Source: Plectrocnemia conspersa
Taxonomy: Eukaryota > Arthropoda > Insecta > Trichoptera > Polycentropodidae
Direction of reading: 5' to 3'
Assembly: GCA_009617715.1 (NCBI GenBank)
Contig: VTFK01000027.1
Coordinates: 62,001-126,000 of the forward strand
Length of the DNA: 64,000 nucleotides
In this document: piece after piece, positions 1 to 11,813 of the stretch
How positions within the stretch are numbered: the stretch's first letter is position 1
Layout of the letters: every line of letters starts with the position of its first letter
The notes under the pieces: generated by a model
Seen by the model: the letters and a program-made list of their open reading frames with translations, nothing else
Told to the model about the DNA's origin: nothing
The model's database searches: none
Translations under genes and position numbers: made by a program

Positions 1-46
1 GCTATATTTATCATCCAACGGACAGCTTATAAATATGTGGTTTATT

Positions 47-255
47 GAATGTTATCTAATAGACACCATTTTGCAATGATTATAAATATGTGATTGCATA
101 CCAGGAATAATCGATAACCAAAATATTTAAGAGTGGCTTATTTTTAATCCCAATGTGTGTATGTATACGTCATGGTTTTTAGTCAATTTTTGTTCTGTGC
201 CATCATTCCTCCTTGAGAATAGCCAAATTCAAGATATTCAGTTACATCAAACTTA
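47..255 (+). repeat. Dispersed direct repeat, longer copy
   Basis: The block starting near atgttatctaatagac and ending near aagatattcagttac recurs in the same orientation at 16183-16290. The second copy lacks about 90 bases of the middle but keeps both ends and the tatgtgattgcatac core. This is read directly by eye. Family unknown; it may be a non-autonomous element or an old segmental duplication. Confidence 0.6.
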
Positions 256-1617
256 TGTAGTATGTTCTTTATAAAAAAAGATAATACTTGCTGACATAAG
301 ACGATTCACTCTTTGCTTATATATAACAATTCTACGTTGTAGCCATATAGGTCATCAAGTTGTTCCATCATTGTTTCTGAAAAATAATTAAAAACAATAA
401 GACCTTATATAGAGTTGAACATTAAACACATTATTTATTTAGTTATTACTACTAATACAATTTATAAATTAAATTTAAACGAAAACCGAAGAACAAAATT
501 GACAGAAGTTTCTGTAGAAAATTAAACACGTAGATTGGCATTACTTCTTAAAGTAATAAGTTGTACGTCGTATTTTAATTGTTTGCAATACGTAAATATT
601 ATTAGATCTCTCATTGCTTCTGAAAATTAACTGTAAGCGATACTATATAGTGGGTAAAATGTAACTTTTTGTTTACACTACAATATGTTTAATGTAATAT
701 GTTAAATTAACTTTGGCATGTATCTTTAATTGTGCTGTTTGTCTTTTAATATTAGATACTAAAAAATCAATAGTAATTTTGTTAGAATAGCCGTGGTATA
801 TTATTCATGTAACCAAACACTTTCTGGCACACTCATAATTTAAACTTTTGTTTATATTGTTTATAATTCCAATGTACACTATTTTGATTCATCTTTAGCT
901 AACACTTTGTAAGAAAAATGCTGTGATTATAACATATTTCACTGTTTATTTAATCGCACTAAGCTGTATCATGGCGCGCGCTTGACATATCACGAAAGTG
1001 TCAAATGTGAGCAAATCTTACGGTAGGAAATCCCAAGTATTGGCGCGCTTGAAAACGAACTACGCAATTGATTTTTTTTTTATTCAAATTGTAAAACACA
1101 TATCAAAATATGTACAAAAATCATCAAATTGTAAAAAAAATATTTTTTTAAATATGTTTAGTTTATACGGGATTTAAAATATAATATAAATTATGTGGAT
1201 TTGTATTAGCTTCTCAATACAGAATAAAGATGTACTTAAATTTTGTCGAACGTTGGCAATTTTAATACAATTTCGCTTGAAAAAACATTTTCAACAAAAA
1301 GGTGCAAGGTTTCAAAATAAGTACTATTCAATACCAACCAACTACTAAACATATAGTGTTGCAAGAATCCCTCTTACTGACGCCTTTGAAAGGAAACTAC
1401 ACAAAATTGTATATCACTAATATAAATATTTTTTAAATTAGTGGTTTACAATTTTGTTTAAATTAGTGTTATACGATACTATTTATTATTATTATTTATT
1501 TAACTGTAAAATGATACGAAATGTTACGTTTTAATATTATTTTTATGTTGAAAATATTTTGGTATTTTTTGTTTTATTAATATTTAGTTAAGTTACAAAC
1601 ATATTTTAAAAATTAAA
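256..1617. other. AT-rich stretch, no gene seen
   Basis: No open frame with recognisable protein similarity and no RNA gene is visible. The sequence is low-complexity A/T with homopolymer runs, for example near 1073-1082. Confidence 0.5.
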
Positions 1618-1910
1618 CAGTGAAATTTATTTGTAACGAATGCCCAAATAACGAAATTCCCAGTATAACGAATCTTCAATTTGTCCCCAAAAATCTTTCA
1701 AACAAAATGTTTTCATTCTAACAAAGACTGATCTCAGTGTAACGAAATATTTATTTAACCCAATAAGAGGTTATTTTGATGCTGTGGTGATATGCTAATT
1801 AAAAATTAAATAATAATATATCAACTTCCTTACATTCAATATGACGAATTTTCTGTATACCGAAATTTATTCATTGCTTCCGTGAACTTCGCTATATTGA
1901 GATTTAACTG
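1618..1910 (-). mobile_element. pogo/Tigger-type MITE, diverged copy
   Basis: Read on the minus strand, the right end starts cagttaaatctcaatata and continues with a gcgaagttcacg block. It matches the left end of the element at 33336-33741. The interior shares the stretch around 1650-1750 (aacgaatcttcaatttgtcc and following) with the reverse complement of that element. TA follows the right end, but the left flank is aa, so the target duplication has decayed. TA-flanked ends of the CAGT(G/T)AAATCTC kind are typical of pogo-like elements. No transposase is encoded. Confidence 0.6.
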
Positions 1911-2174
1911 TACAATGTTTAATTTATGATTATCTAGCTAAGTTTTAAACCTATTCATAAATGATATGCAATATTTAGATTTATCATTAAATATCTAAGT
2001 TTCAAATATAACATTAAATAATATAAAATGTTTTCCTCTGGAAATATTTAGTCAAGTTTAAACCGATTTTCGAATGAATTGAAAAGGTTAAGTATTTTTT
2101 TACAAATTGAACCATTTTGACTATCATTAAAAATAATAAATAAAAATGTCTAATTTGAACAAATAAATTAAAAA

Positions 2175-2300
2175 ATATATTTAAAAAATCAGAACTAAGC
2201 AAAAATAATATTTAAATCCAAAAAGTTGAGGGTTCGCTATTCGCACACTCGCTAGCTTCGGTACCTCATGATAGTGAGATACCGACAGCAAGTTTTATTA
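2175..2300 (+). repeat. Dispersed repeat with central palindrome, copy 1
   Basis: This copy matches the reverse complement of 9296-9435. Shared blocks include aaaaaatcagaacta, aaaaagttgag and the ggtacctca...tgag(a)tacc palindrome near 2260-2284. The palindrome has a 10-bp stem with one mismatch around a short loop. The family is not recognised. Confidence 0.6.
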
Positions 2301-5300
2301 TAAATGGTAAACATAATAGTTACACTTAAATGTTGCAATACTCATAACATGACGCGTCAGCTCAATGCGTTATCTACAACAAGATAAACAAAATCAATAT
2401 CTATTGTGTAATGAGTCACTAATTTGAAGACTAAAATCCGTATTTAAAAACTCTTATTTTAGCTTACAATAAATATATGTCTTTATGTAATATTCATTCG
2501 TGAGATTTGCAAAAGCTATGAAAAGCTAATTTCTGGTAATCGATCAGAATTGTAATTATATAATAGTCACTAATTCTGATCTGTCAGACACGATATACAT
2601 ATATTAAAAAAATCATAATCTCATACAAAAAAATATTTTAAACATAGGTTTTAAAAAAATAAATTATTTCTCTTAGTTATTTGCTCGAATTATTAAGACG
2701 TAACACTTATATTAAAGTACTTAACTTATTTTGTATTTCGATTCACCATTTAGCTTTTGATTGTGAATATCAGACGGTCAAAGTTATGTGGCATAGTTAA
2801 CATATATATAATCTATCATAAATAAGAAATAGCAAATCTTCAACATTTCTCGCATTTTTTCCATTTGTGTTCTGCAAGACTTCATTCTTATAAATAACTT
2901 CTAGCCCGTTCGCCAATCCCTGGAGTAATACCATCTGTATTTTATTCATTCAAAGATTTCATGGCGATAAGACCTGCGGCACGTGGTGAGAACATAAGCA
3001 TAAATTTTCGTTTGACACGCGTGTATAAAGCTTGTCCCAAAAAACCCACGAATATCAAAGAAAAGTATATAAGGTAATTAAACATACATCAGAAAATTAT
3101 AATTTCGTTTCATCTTAAGAAAATCACACTTTAAATATGTTTTATGATAAAGAAATATATTCTTTCAAACGATAGCACTTAAAATTGCAGCGTTTAGATT
3201 AATTCAATTAAAAATTACTAGTTACGTTCTTAAATGAATTTATGACTACATTAATTTAAATTTAATTATTTTAGTTTGCTATATATTTATTAATTATTAA
3301 TGTATGTTTATATTTGTACTCAAAACCGACGAAAATTATTAAAATAATCATATTGAATAATACAACGGAGGATTGATGAAGTAGAGTGGCTATTTTACAC
3401 GTAAGGAAGCGTTGTATATGTATTTAGGATAGCTTCGTATTTTTTATTTATATTAACCTTTCCTTTTCGTTTTTGATCTTACAGGAATACCTTCGCGTCG
3501 AAACGATCTTCACGGATAAAATTGGTGCTTAATATTTAATTTATTCCCATGAAGGTTTATTTATACTTTTATTGAAAATTATCTCTTGATTTTTCATTTA
3601 GATAAAAATATACTTTTGCTATATATTATATATGATATACTATATAAATTAAAATAAAGTAAAACACAATATATTTCATTTTAGAGAAATTTATTAAATT
3701 AAAAAATATTTTTAATATTTTATTGAATATTCGTGTATGTATTAAAACACTTGCTATTTTTTATTATGTATATCTGAATATAACATTTTTGACAAATGAC
3801 TTGCGATATTTTTTGATACAGGTTCTCTTAATCACGTTTGTGAACATTTTGATTTATTTTGTTCAGTAAAAGTTTTACGTTATTTTTTGCATAATATCGA
3901 AATAATGGATTAAAAGTCGTTCAATCATCGTTAAACGTTTGTAATTTTTCTTAGGTAATTCATATATTTTAAGGATTAATCCTTTTTTATATATGAATCT
4001 CATATAAACAATATTTTTTATTAAGTTTATACAGGATAATAAATACAATAAAACAACAGGTTTGTTTTACAATTTTATAATATTCGAATGTGTAACATTC
4101 GCAAACATAAACATAGATTGTATTTTTATTTAATTTATATAGAACTAAAATACATATTTAGCTATTAATTATTCGTAATTTTCTGTTTACAAAAAAGATA
4201 TTTCCTTTTGCTTAAATTGACTGTTCGTATCTAAACAAGTTTTTGCAAATCTCTTGTTCTTAAAACAATATTTAAATATCATATTTAAATCATAATGTAG
4301 GTGTAGAGCTAAAAAATATAATTAATTATTCATTTAATATGATCTATTTTATATTTATATACAAAATAAAAAGAATAGTTTTAGGCTAAATCTTTTTTGT
4401 GTTTTGTACAATATATAAACATAAAATAAGCGAAAATTAAAATTGTTATTGTTCATAAGAATTTTTATAGCGTGTACTGATTTTTTCTTTTTAAAAAACT
4501 ATATTTTTGTAAATATAACTAAGCAGGCAGAAATATTTTTTTGTCAAAAAAAAATCAAATTAAATATTATATTTTAATAATTTTGAAATACACGGAAAAT
4601 ATATTATCTTATAGCAAATTTAATGTCTTGCGGAAACAGTGCAATTTAAAATGTATTCCTCTGAATGATAATATGGAATTTTCACGCCAAAATAATAAAT
4701 TCAAATTCTGGATATAAAATCTTTCACTTTGCAAGGAAGCCGAAATCATAAGGACAATTTGAAATTCGTAATGTTAATCTTACATTTGATTGGGGGGCAA
4801 AATCACGAGAAAATATCGCGCATTAATATCAACGTTAAAGGTTCAGATTTCCCGTAAAAAATCACTTATTCTGGGTATCACGGACTGTGAGCGTCATACA
4901 TTTTGGAGCACATGAACTATTGTGTCTACTTCATATTAAATTCTAAAGTGGCAAATTACATTTGATTATGGATCCATACGTATATGTGAATGTACAGTTA
5001 GATCGATCGATGATAGAATAATTAATAATAAACTTCTCGTCGACCGACCTCGAGAGTCAGCTGATAGTGTTAGCCGGTTTTTGGCTATAATTTTGTGCAC
5101 ATTTGATATGGCTGCACCAGCTTTGGTCTGAGAACGTGTTGATATCTGGACGCCAGGGGAGGATTCAGGTATAGAGATTAATGCTTATTCCATAATTAAA
5201 GTCACTGCCTCTCTTTGATGACGACGCAGACAGTTCGGCATCATAAAACCATTGATATACATCTACAAGTAATTGAATTTGGCTACATCTTTTAAATACA

Positions 5301-6262
5301 CATGAACTAATCAATCATGAGCAGGAACGACTGACCGATTTTAGCTAGCAATAAATAAAAAAATACAAACAAATATAATCCTATCTCTCTTTATTAGTCA
5401 CTACCATTAAATATTACACAAAAATGTTATTATATTTTAAATCCGTACATTTTTTATTTGATTGAAAATACAACGATATTAAATATATTATAGAATATTG
5501 AAAAAAAAGCAAAAAAAGCACCTTGAGATATATAATTTATACAAATAAAGTGGGTGCAACAATGCCATTAAAATAGGTAAAACATATATAATTGACTTTC
5601 GAAAGCCACTAATTACCACAAAAACTCATTAAACCATTTTTTTCATAAGCTTCAAAGCTTGTTAAGTGTAAACAATACATATTTAAATTTGCACCAATTA
5701 ACATTGTTTTTTGCCAGACGGATTGCGAAATTCAACTAGGGAAAGAGAAGGGTGTTTTGTTATGAATGTTGCTCAATAACACAGTAAGGTCGGTGAAGCT
5801 GTTTTTTTTGTTAACAAACAAGAAAAGAAAGAAATAAAGAAAATAAAAAAGATGAAGATACAGAAGTAAAAAAATCGTAACATATGGTGCAGCGAGCGTG
5901 TGATTTTAATAAAAGTGATTTAAGTGAAAGTAGTATATTTTTTAAATAGCAGGATTTTTGCTGAGTCTATGTACTTCCTTATACTTTTTGCTACAAAAAT
6001 GCAAAAAATCCAATCTATATCATAAATTATGTGCTGAATTTAAATTGTAATTATATGTTTTTGCATACTTTAATTATAAATGCTACCGCTAAAATTGCCT
6101 ATTGATTTAAATATGTAAATATACGGTTCAACGTATTGAAATACCTGTTGAATATACATAAAACTCACTAACCTTCGCAGCTACTTGCGTTTCGTAGTAT
6201 ATACATATGCATATGTACTGTAAGTGATTTACATAATACATCTAGATATTAATTGTAATAGT
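2301..6262. other. Long AT-rich stretch, no gene seen
   Basis: I find no convincing coding frame in this 4 kb. The only compositional change is a less AT-rich pocket at about 5040-5260, with cgtcgaccgacctcgag and ctggacgccaggggagg; I could not assign it to a transposon family. A purine-rich run lies at 5818-5870. Polyadenylation signals for the minus-strand gene at 6263 should lie just left of it, but I could not single one out. Confidence 0.4.
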
Positions 6263-7408
6263 TTAAAGTTGACATAATGGCTTATCTTTGGTTCCATGCC
6301 ACCATTGTGCTATTTTATCGTACGTTTTATGTGGTAAAGACTCATCGTTTAGCTTTTCGCATAATTTACAAAACGGCGAAATAGTATTATCGCGATCTTC
6401 GGTCGTTATATAGTAGTCTTTCCACCAAAAATATTTTATATATTCTTCTTCATTGTCGATTAGATGCAACATGATTTTGGCTAGGTTTTCCGGCGAATGG
6501 TTATTAGCGTCTATATAGGAAGCCGGGGGAAAGAATTTTGTTAAATTAGCACCCGAGTAGATTACAGGAACAATTTCATTTCTGTAGGCTTTCAGTGCCT
6601 TTTCAGTTACGTAATCTTCGCATAGAGAGTTTTCAAACGCCAGATAAAAATAATAGTCTTTCTTCAGCATTTCTAAACAGACTTTGTTATTCGAACGAGG
6701 GCATCTTAAAGCCCCACAACCGCCATAGATATCGACACTAATGTGTTTTTGCAGTTCATATACCCATTGCTCCCTTTTGCTTGTGCTGTGACAATTGGAT
6801 GTGAACCAAGCGACTGGTTTTGATTTTCTCTTATATATTTCAGTGAATTGAAGCACATTTTGCAAGTTTTCCTTGGGTGCAATCCATACGGGTTCGTTCG
6901 ACGGAGATACTAGTTTTTCATTAGCATTGAAAAAGTAGAAGTACGGCATCGCAATGTCCGAATCGAGTCTGTGAGTTATAGTCATGTTAAACACTCCATT
7001 AAGACTATCGTCGATGGTTGAGTACGCAGGAGGTTCCATTGTGAAAAAAGCGTATATTTGACTCTTTCTACGCTTCGTCGGATAATCATATTTTTTATAT
7101 CTGTATTCAGCGCCATGAAAAACGATAGCATCAAATCGCTCTATAGGTAGCATGTTTCGTTTATTTGTAACGTAACAGTTGGTCACTTTGCATTTGTGCT
7201 TTACGAAAGGCTGTTGACCAAAACCAAAATTGAAATCGGCGATGCCAAAAAACTGCGTCCATAGTAAAATCGTTTTCATCTTCATCGTTTTGGTATTAGT
7301 GTAACTTTTAAAATTATAATCATAGTTTATAAATAAGTAGATTGTCGTAAGCAGTGCGATTATAGCTATAGTCATATACCACAATCGCACAGCACGTTTA
7401 TTATGCAT
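6263..7408 (-). CDS. Alpha-1,3-fucosyltransferase (GT10), C-like, divergent member
   Basis: This intact 381-residue intronless frame encodes a type II Golgi membrane protein. It is predicted to transfer fucose from GDP-fucose to GlcNAc in an alpha-1,3 linkage. Residues about 10-29 form a hydrophobic signal anchor behind a short basic cytoplasmic tail. Three GT10 blocks are clear: FNMTITHRLDSD (140-151), VAWFTSNC (199-206) and the donor-site block FYLAFENSLCEDYVTEK (254-270). They are followed by SGANLTKFFPPASYIDA (285-301). Possible N-glycosylation sites are NMT 141 and NLT 288. Cysteine pairs near both ends of the lumenal domain fit the family fold. The length matches insect fucosyltransferase C proteins. 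It is clearly more diverged from the other three copies than they are from one another. Acceptor specificity cannot be told. Confidence 0.9.
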   Translation of the reverse strand: MHNKRAVRLWYMTIAIIALLTTIYLFINYDYNFKSYTNTKTMKMKTILLWTQFFGIADFNFGFGQQPFVKHKCKVTNCYVTNKRNMLPIERFDAIVFHGAEYRYKKYDYPTKRRKSQIYAFFTMEPPAYSTIDDSLNGVFNMTITHRLDSDIAMPYFYFFNANEKLVSPSNEPVWIAPKENLQNVLQFTEIYKRKSKPVAWFTSNCHSTSKREQWVYELQKHISVDIYGGCGALRCPRSNNKVCLEMLKKDYYFYLAFENSLCEDYVTEKALKAYRNEIVPVIYSGANLTKFFPPASYIDANNHSPENLAKIMLHLIDNEEEYIKYFWWKDYYITTEDRDNTISPFCKLCEKLNDESLPHKTYDKIAQWWHGTKDKPLCQL

Positions 7409-7483
7409 TTCGATGTGAACTTATAACACAGTTAAGTGCACAATTATAGGCGTCGTTTCGCACGACTCGAAGTACGTTAGTTA

Positions 7484-7598
7484 GATAAGAGTGAGAATAA
7501 AGACTGATATTTTGTATGGTCGTTAAGGTCTTTGATAAAACTTATCGTTATCAACACGATTAATGATTGTGTTATCGTATTTATATCATGTTATCACG
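7484..7598 (-). promoter_or_regulatory. GATA-motif cluster upstream of the first fucosyltransferase
   Basis: Within about 115 bp upstream of the 6263-7408 gene there are six GATAA/TTATC cores: GATAAG at 7484, GATAAA at 7534, CTTATC at 7541, TTATCA near 7549, TTATC near 7572 and TTATC near 7591. That is several times what base composition would give. GATA factors often drive insect gut and fat-body genes, so a regulatory role is plausible but inferred. Confidence 0.35.
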
Positions 7599-8224
7599 TT
7601 GTCAGGTATCACGTTTCGAAAGTCTGTCATAACTATATATAATGTGCAATGATCAATAGTGGAGTGTCAGCAAGAGTGGAACGAATTCTATTGGTTTAAA
7701 TGTCGAAGCCATAGTGAAATAAAACAGTCATTTCATCGTATTAAAGGCTTTTCCCATATCTAGAATTAATAGGACTAAACTCTTTTTTATAATAAAATTA
7801 ACGTAAATGTGTATATTCGAAAATATTTTGCAGAAAACCATTGCTATGGGAATATCTTGTTTAATATTATACTAAATGCCGGTAATGAACTAAAAAGACA
7901 ATAATATTAGAAAGGAAAAACAATAAGATATTAATAACAATATACAAATAGCTACCACCTAAATAAATTATTAAAATAAAGTAATCCTGAAATTATTGTC
8001 GTTTTTTAATTTTAATTTTAATGGTCAGTCGTGTTTTGAAAGCTCATATTTGATTACATGTTTTACTATATCTGCAATGGTGCTCATCTAGACTCTATAG
8101 TTCGATATAAAAAAATTGGGCCCCAAAATTTACGTTTTTAATTAAAAATATTGTAATGTGGTAGGTAATTTATTAAATATATATAAATATCGAAGACGGT
8201 AAAAAATACGGTGTCAAGTATGGT
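7599..8224. other. Intergenic AT-rich stretch
   Basis: No gene, palindrome or transposon relic is recognisable between the upstream region of the first fucosyltransferase and the mariner remnant. Confidence 0.4.
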
Positions 8225-8860
8225 CCTTTATGTGGTAGATCATGTTTTGGCTGCAGAAATGGAAGCAAATCCTACTTAAACTTATCCATCAGATAGCTGA
8301 GAAACTAAACCAGTTCGATTTAACAGTGCAGATATATTAGATAAAGTAGGAAAGCTTGGAGACCAGGTCTATGGGTTCCATGTAAATTTATGGAAGAAAA
8401 CAAGCCGGCGCGTTTCCGCATATCTCAAGAGCATTGGGACTAAAAGTTGGTCGCCCTTCCCTGATCGTTTGATAATCGGAGATGATAAATAGATGTTGGG
8501 TTATCAAAAGGTCAAGTAACAAAACCCACCTCGAAGCCTCGGCTCACTATAAAAAAGTTATTTTGTGTGTATGACGGGATTGCAAAGGGATTGTGCATTA
8601 CAAAACTCTTTATTATGGCAAAACAATAACAGAAAGCTTAAATTGCGATCAGCTAGATAGTTTGCACGAAGATGCATTTTCCAATATAAATCAATTATTT
8701 CTACAATACGACAATGCGCGCCCCCATATAGTAAAATTGACTCTCGATAAAATCAAGAAATTTGTCTGACATCTCATCCATTTTATTCTTCAGACCATGC
8801 ATCATCCCAACTACCACTTATTTTGAACGATACAACACAGAAAATATGTTTATAATCTGA
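8225..8860 (+). mobile_element. Decayed mariner transposase remnant
   Basis: The translated plus strand, with stops and frameshifts, retains mariner landmarks in order. They are a PFPDRLIIGDDK block (around 8455-8490, the first catalytic Asp region), a VHYKTLYYGKTIT block, and QYDNARPHI near 8705-8735 (the second catalytic Asp region). A degenerate HP..YSSD..HHPNYH stretch near 8790-8820 corresponds to the third catalytic region. Spacing fits a DD34D Tc1/mariner element. Many stops make it inactive. Terminal inverted repeats were not found. Confidence 0.75.
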
Positions 8861-9295
8861 TCACTGAATTCTTTAAATCTTATACTTTTTAAAACAATAA
8901 TGTATCTGAAATTTTAATTTGTCTGAATAATACATATATCTAAATCGCTAGTATCTAAAAATTGGTAAATCCTTAAAATAAATCCGTTATACGCTTGAAG
9001 AATGATATGTCTAGTTTCTATATCTCATCACCTTAATTTAAGTTTGATACAGCTTAATTTTTTAAATTTTTAAACCATGGCGTAAGTTAGAAAAAATACT
9101 TACTGACTAAAAAGGGAAAAAAATGTAGCTGATTCAAAATTTATGGCTTTTTTTCTAGAAATTCATAAGACAAAACCTTGCATATGTATTTATTTTATTA
9201 ATTTATTAAAATAACATATCTACTTATTTATACATTAGGAAAATCTAATCAAAACATACATATAACATATAAAATATAGCACAAACATTAACAGA
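8861..9295. other. AT-rich stretch, no gene seen
   Basis: Nothing recognisable lies between the mariner remnant and the palindromic repeat. Confidence 0.4.
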
Positions 9296-9435
9296 ATATA
9301 AAATAACTAGCTGTCGGTACTTCACTATCGTGAGGTACCGCAGCTAGTAAGTGTGTGTGATTACCGGACTCTCAACTTTTTGGGTTTTAAATTTTATTTT
9401 TGATTAGTTCTGATTTTTTAAAATATGTTTTTAAT
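9296..9435 (-). repeat. Dispersed repeat with central palindrome, copy 2
   Basis: This is the inverse-orientation copy of 2175-2300. Its palindrome is better preserved: agctgtcggtacttcac and gtgaggtaccgcagct face each other across a 4-base loop (about 9309-9345). Homology continues on one side through ctcaactttttgggtttt and agttctgattttttaaaa. The shared stem suggests the hairpin is a constant part of the family. Confidence 0.65.
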
Positions 9436-10299
9436 ATTTTATTGTTGATATTAAATATTTTAACTATTTTTAGCAATTCTCAGCATGGTGAATTATAAAT
9501 GAGATAAAATTCATTTTTACGTACTTTATTGATATTATTTTGATTAACCATTTGTGATTAGTTTAAATAAACATTTATTTTTAAAGAAAAACAAAACTAC
9601 ACGTAATCATTTCTTTATACAAAAATATAAAAACTTGACCATAACAAAACTATTATTATTGTTTTAGGTTAAAATATTAGAAAAGAAACATCGGTATATG
9701 CATGTTCATTATGCAACATGTTCTAATACCTCAAATATGTATTCAGTCAACATAATACCATATTTTATATGTATATATATTGACACATGCTTCTAGGCAA
9801 TTCGTTGGTTGCTACTTTAGCACACTTCAGTTCTCATATTACCTGCAGGTATTTTATTTTATAAAGAACATACATGTTTGTTCTAAGTGAATAGCTTGAA
9901 GTTGGCGATCACTTAAGAAAAATTATTGCAAAGAACAAAAGTTGTTAAACTACTTTTACGTAGATATGATATTTCGACACACTCGGAATAAAATGAAAAA
10001 AAAAAATTTGCCACGACACTGGGTTTTAAATAAATTATGTGTGCAATTATATACTATTTTCTAATGTCTTTTATCCACTCGTATATTATTTGCCTACGAC
10101 GTTATATCACTATAGGCATATATGACGTTAGTATGAAAAAGTCATATCTTCACGTTCAACGTCATGCGACAATAATATATAGGATTATAATATTTCGTAG
10201 TTTTCTTAACTATTATATAAGGCTCTTACTATTCTTAATTATTTTTTAGAAGCAATACTAATTTTGATGTATTGCAAATGGAAATTCAGATATCAGTCT
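9436..10299. other. AT-rich stretch, no gene seen
   Basis: The open frame at 10037-10249 has A/T-driven composition and no recognisable domain, so I leave it unannotated. No other structure was seen. Confidence 0.4.
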
Positions 10300-10676
10300 C
10301 AGAGCCCGCCGAAGGAATTCAAAATTTGAAGATGTCATTACGAAGATTATTTTATAATTGTTTATATAGTTTAATAAATGTATGGTTCTAATCCTTGCAC
10401 ATATTACGTATATATTTATTTTTCATAGTTAAAACGTACCTAGTTAATAATTTGCAATCCGAATATTTATATTTAGTCAAATGGAAAATTATTTATTTTT
10501 TATTGGTCAACAGTCAGAGCCTCCAATCAACAACAACATAATTCATTACCGGGGGCTCAACAATCAATCTAGCAAACTGAATTTTTATTTTGATTTATTA
10601 TAATAAAATATATTTTCCTTGTTTATGTGTATTATTATACACCGTTCATACAGAGCGATACGATTAACAGAGTAAT
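10300..10676 (+). repeat. Long inverted repeat, left arm
   Basis: This arm is homologous to the reverse complement of 14697-15144. Matching anchors in order are gaattcaaaatttgaagatg, cattacgaagatt, acctagtta, tttgcaatccga, cattaccgg(g/c)ggctc and cgttcatacagagcgatacg. Several indels separate the arms, including about 90 bp present only in the right arm. The arms enclose about 4 kb that holds the frameshifted fucosyltransferase and a mariner remnant. Confidence 0.7.
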
Positions 10677-11813
10677 AAATTAAACGTAGAGCGTTTCATT
10701 TAAATGCGAGCTTAGAATAAGCTTAAGATATTATGCCTTAATTATTTGTTTCGAAGTATTTAGCATTTCATTGATTGGTTTTGTATGTAATTATTATGTA
10801 AATAAGTAATTAACTTCTGTTTGCTATAAATAAAGTATGTGGATTATGTTTTATTGTTACATTAAGTTTTGATTACTTACATTAACTTGATGGCTTAATC
10901 TTACACTATCTTAAAGTAGATTTTTATAATAACTTAATTATACCATTTATGTTATATTGAATCAATTGAAAATGTTTTATTTAAAAATAAAAAAACATTG
11001 ATATCATTTTATAAAATATTTATTTAATATAAATACTGCTTATAAACATTTACAGTTTTACCATTTATCTTACTATTTTTATTAAATATTTTTTAACCAT
11101 CTGGGGGTCAAATTTGCCAAAAAATATTATTATTGTTACAATTTTAAATACTTAATAAGGAACTGTTTAAAATAAAAAAATACATTGACCTACGATAGTC
11201 CTAAAAACTCAACTTTAGCTGTAATCCTTATTTAAATTTTTCAAGCACTTTTACATTTATTACTAAACCATGAATATAAATTAACGATAATTATTATTAA
11301 ATAAAATTTACATCATTGTCTTTATATTTATATATTTAATTATTTATAAATAATCTTAATTAATAAGGAATTATAAACTTACAAAAATATTAATTTATTA
11401 GCTTTATAATATACAATTTCTTGATATATAATTAAATTAATACATAAGATGCAGACTAAAAATATTTTAGTCTAACTATTTAGGTATTAAAAATACTCAC
11501 ACGACTATTAAAATATGTATGATTTTCCGTAATAGATTTAATTAGATTCATAACTTATTTTATAATATGTAAGTTTCTAACGTTAGTTTATATCACTTTC
11601 ATGATTTTTTAGATTATAATTTTGTAATTTCAGCAATATAATAATATTTAATAGCCATTTATAGTTTTACACTATAATAATGAAAAATAATACTTTTATG
11701 TTCATTTAAAGTTCACAATAGTATATTCGGTTTAAAGTGTAAGTTAATACATATTAAAAATATTGGCAAGGTATTTTAAATGAGTTAAAATATATTTTAA
11801 TCATTGAAATGTA
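10677..11813. other. AT-rich 3' flank of the frameshifted fucosyltransferase
   Basis: No gene was seen. The last 50 bases (about 11775-11813) contain aaatgagttaaaatatat, also found at 17817-17838 beside the next family member. Downstream sequence was therefore part of the duplicated unit. Confidence 0.5.

Noticed and set aside
2014..2202. 62-codon minus-strand frame rich in Phe, Leu and Ile
   Set aside because: Composition is what random AT-rich DNA gives, it overlaps the edge of a dispersed repeat, and no domain is seen.
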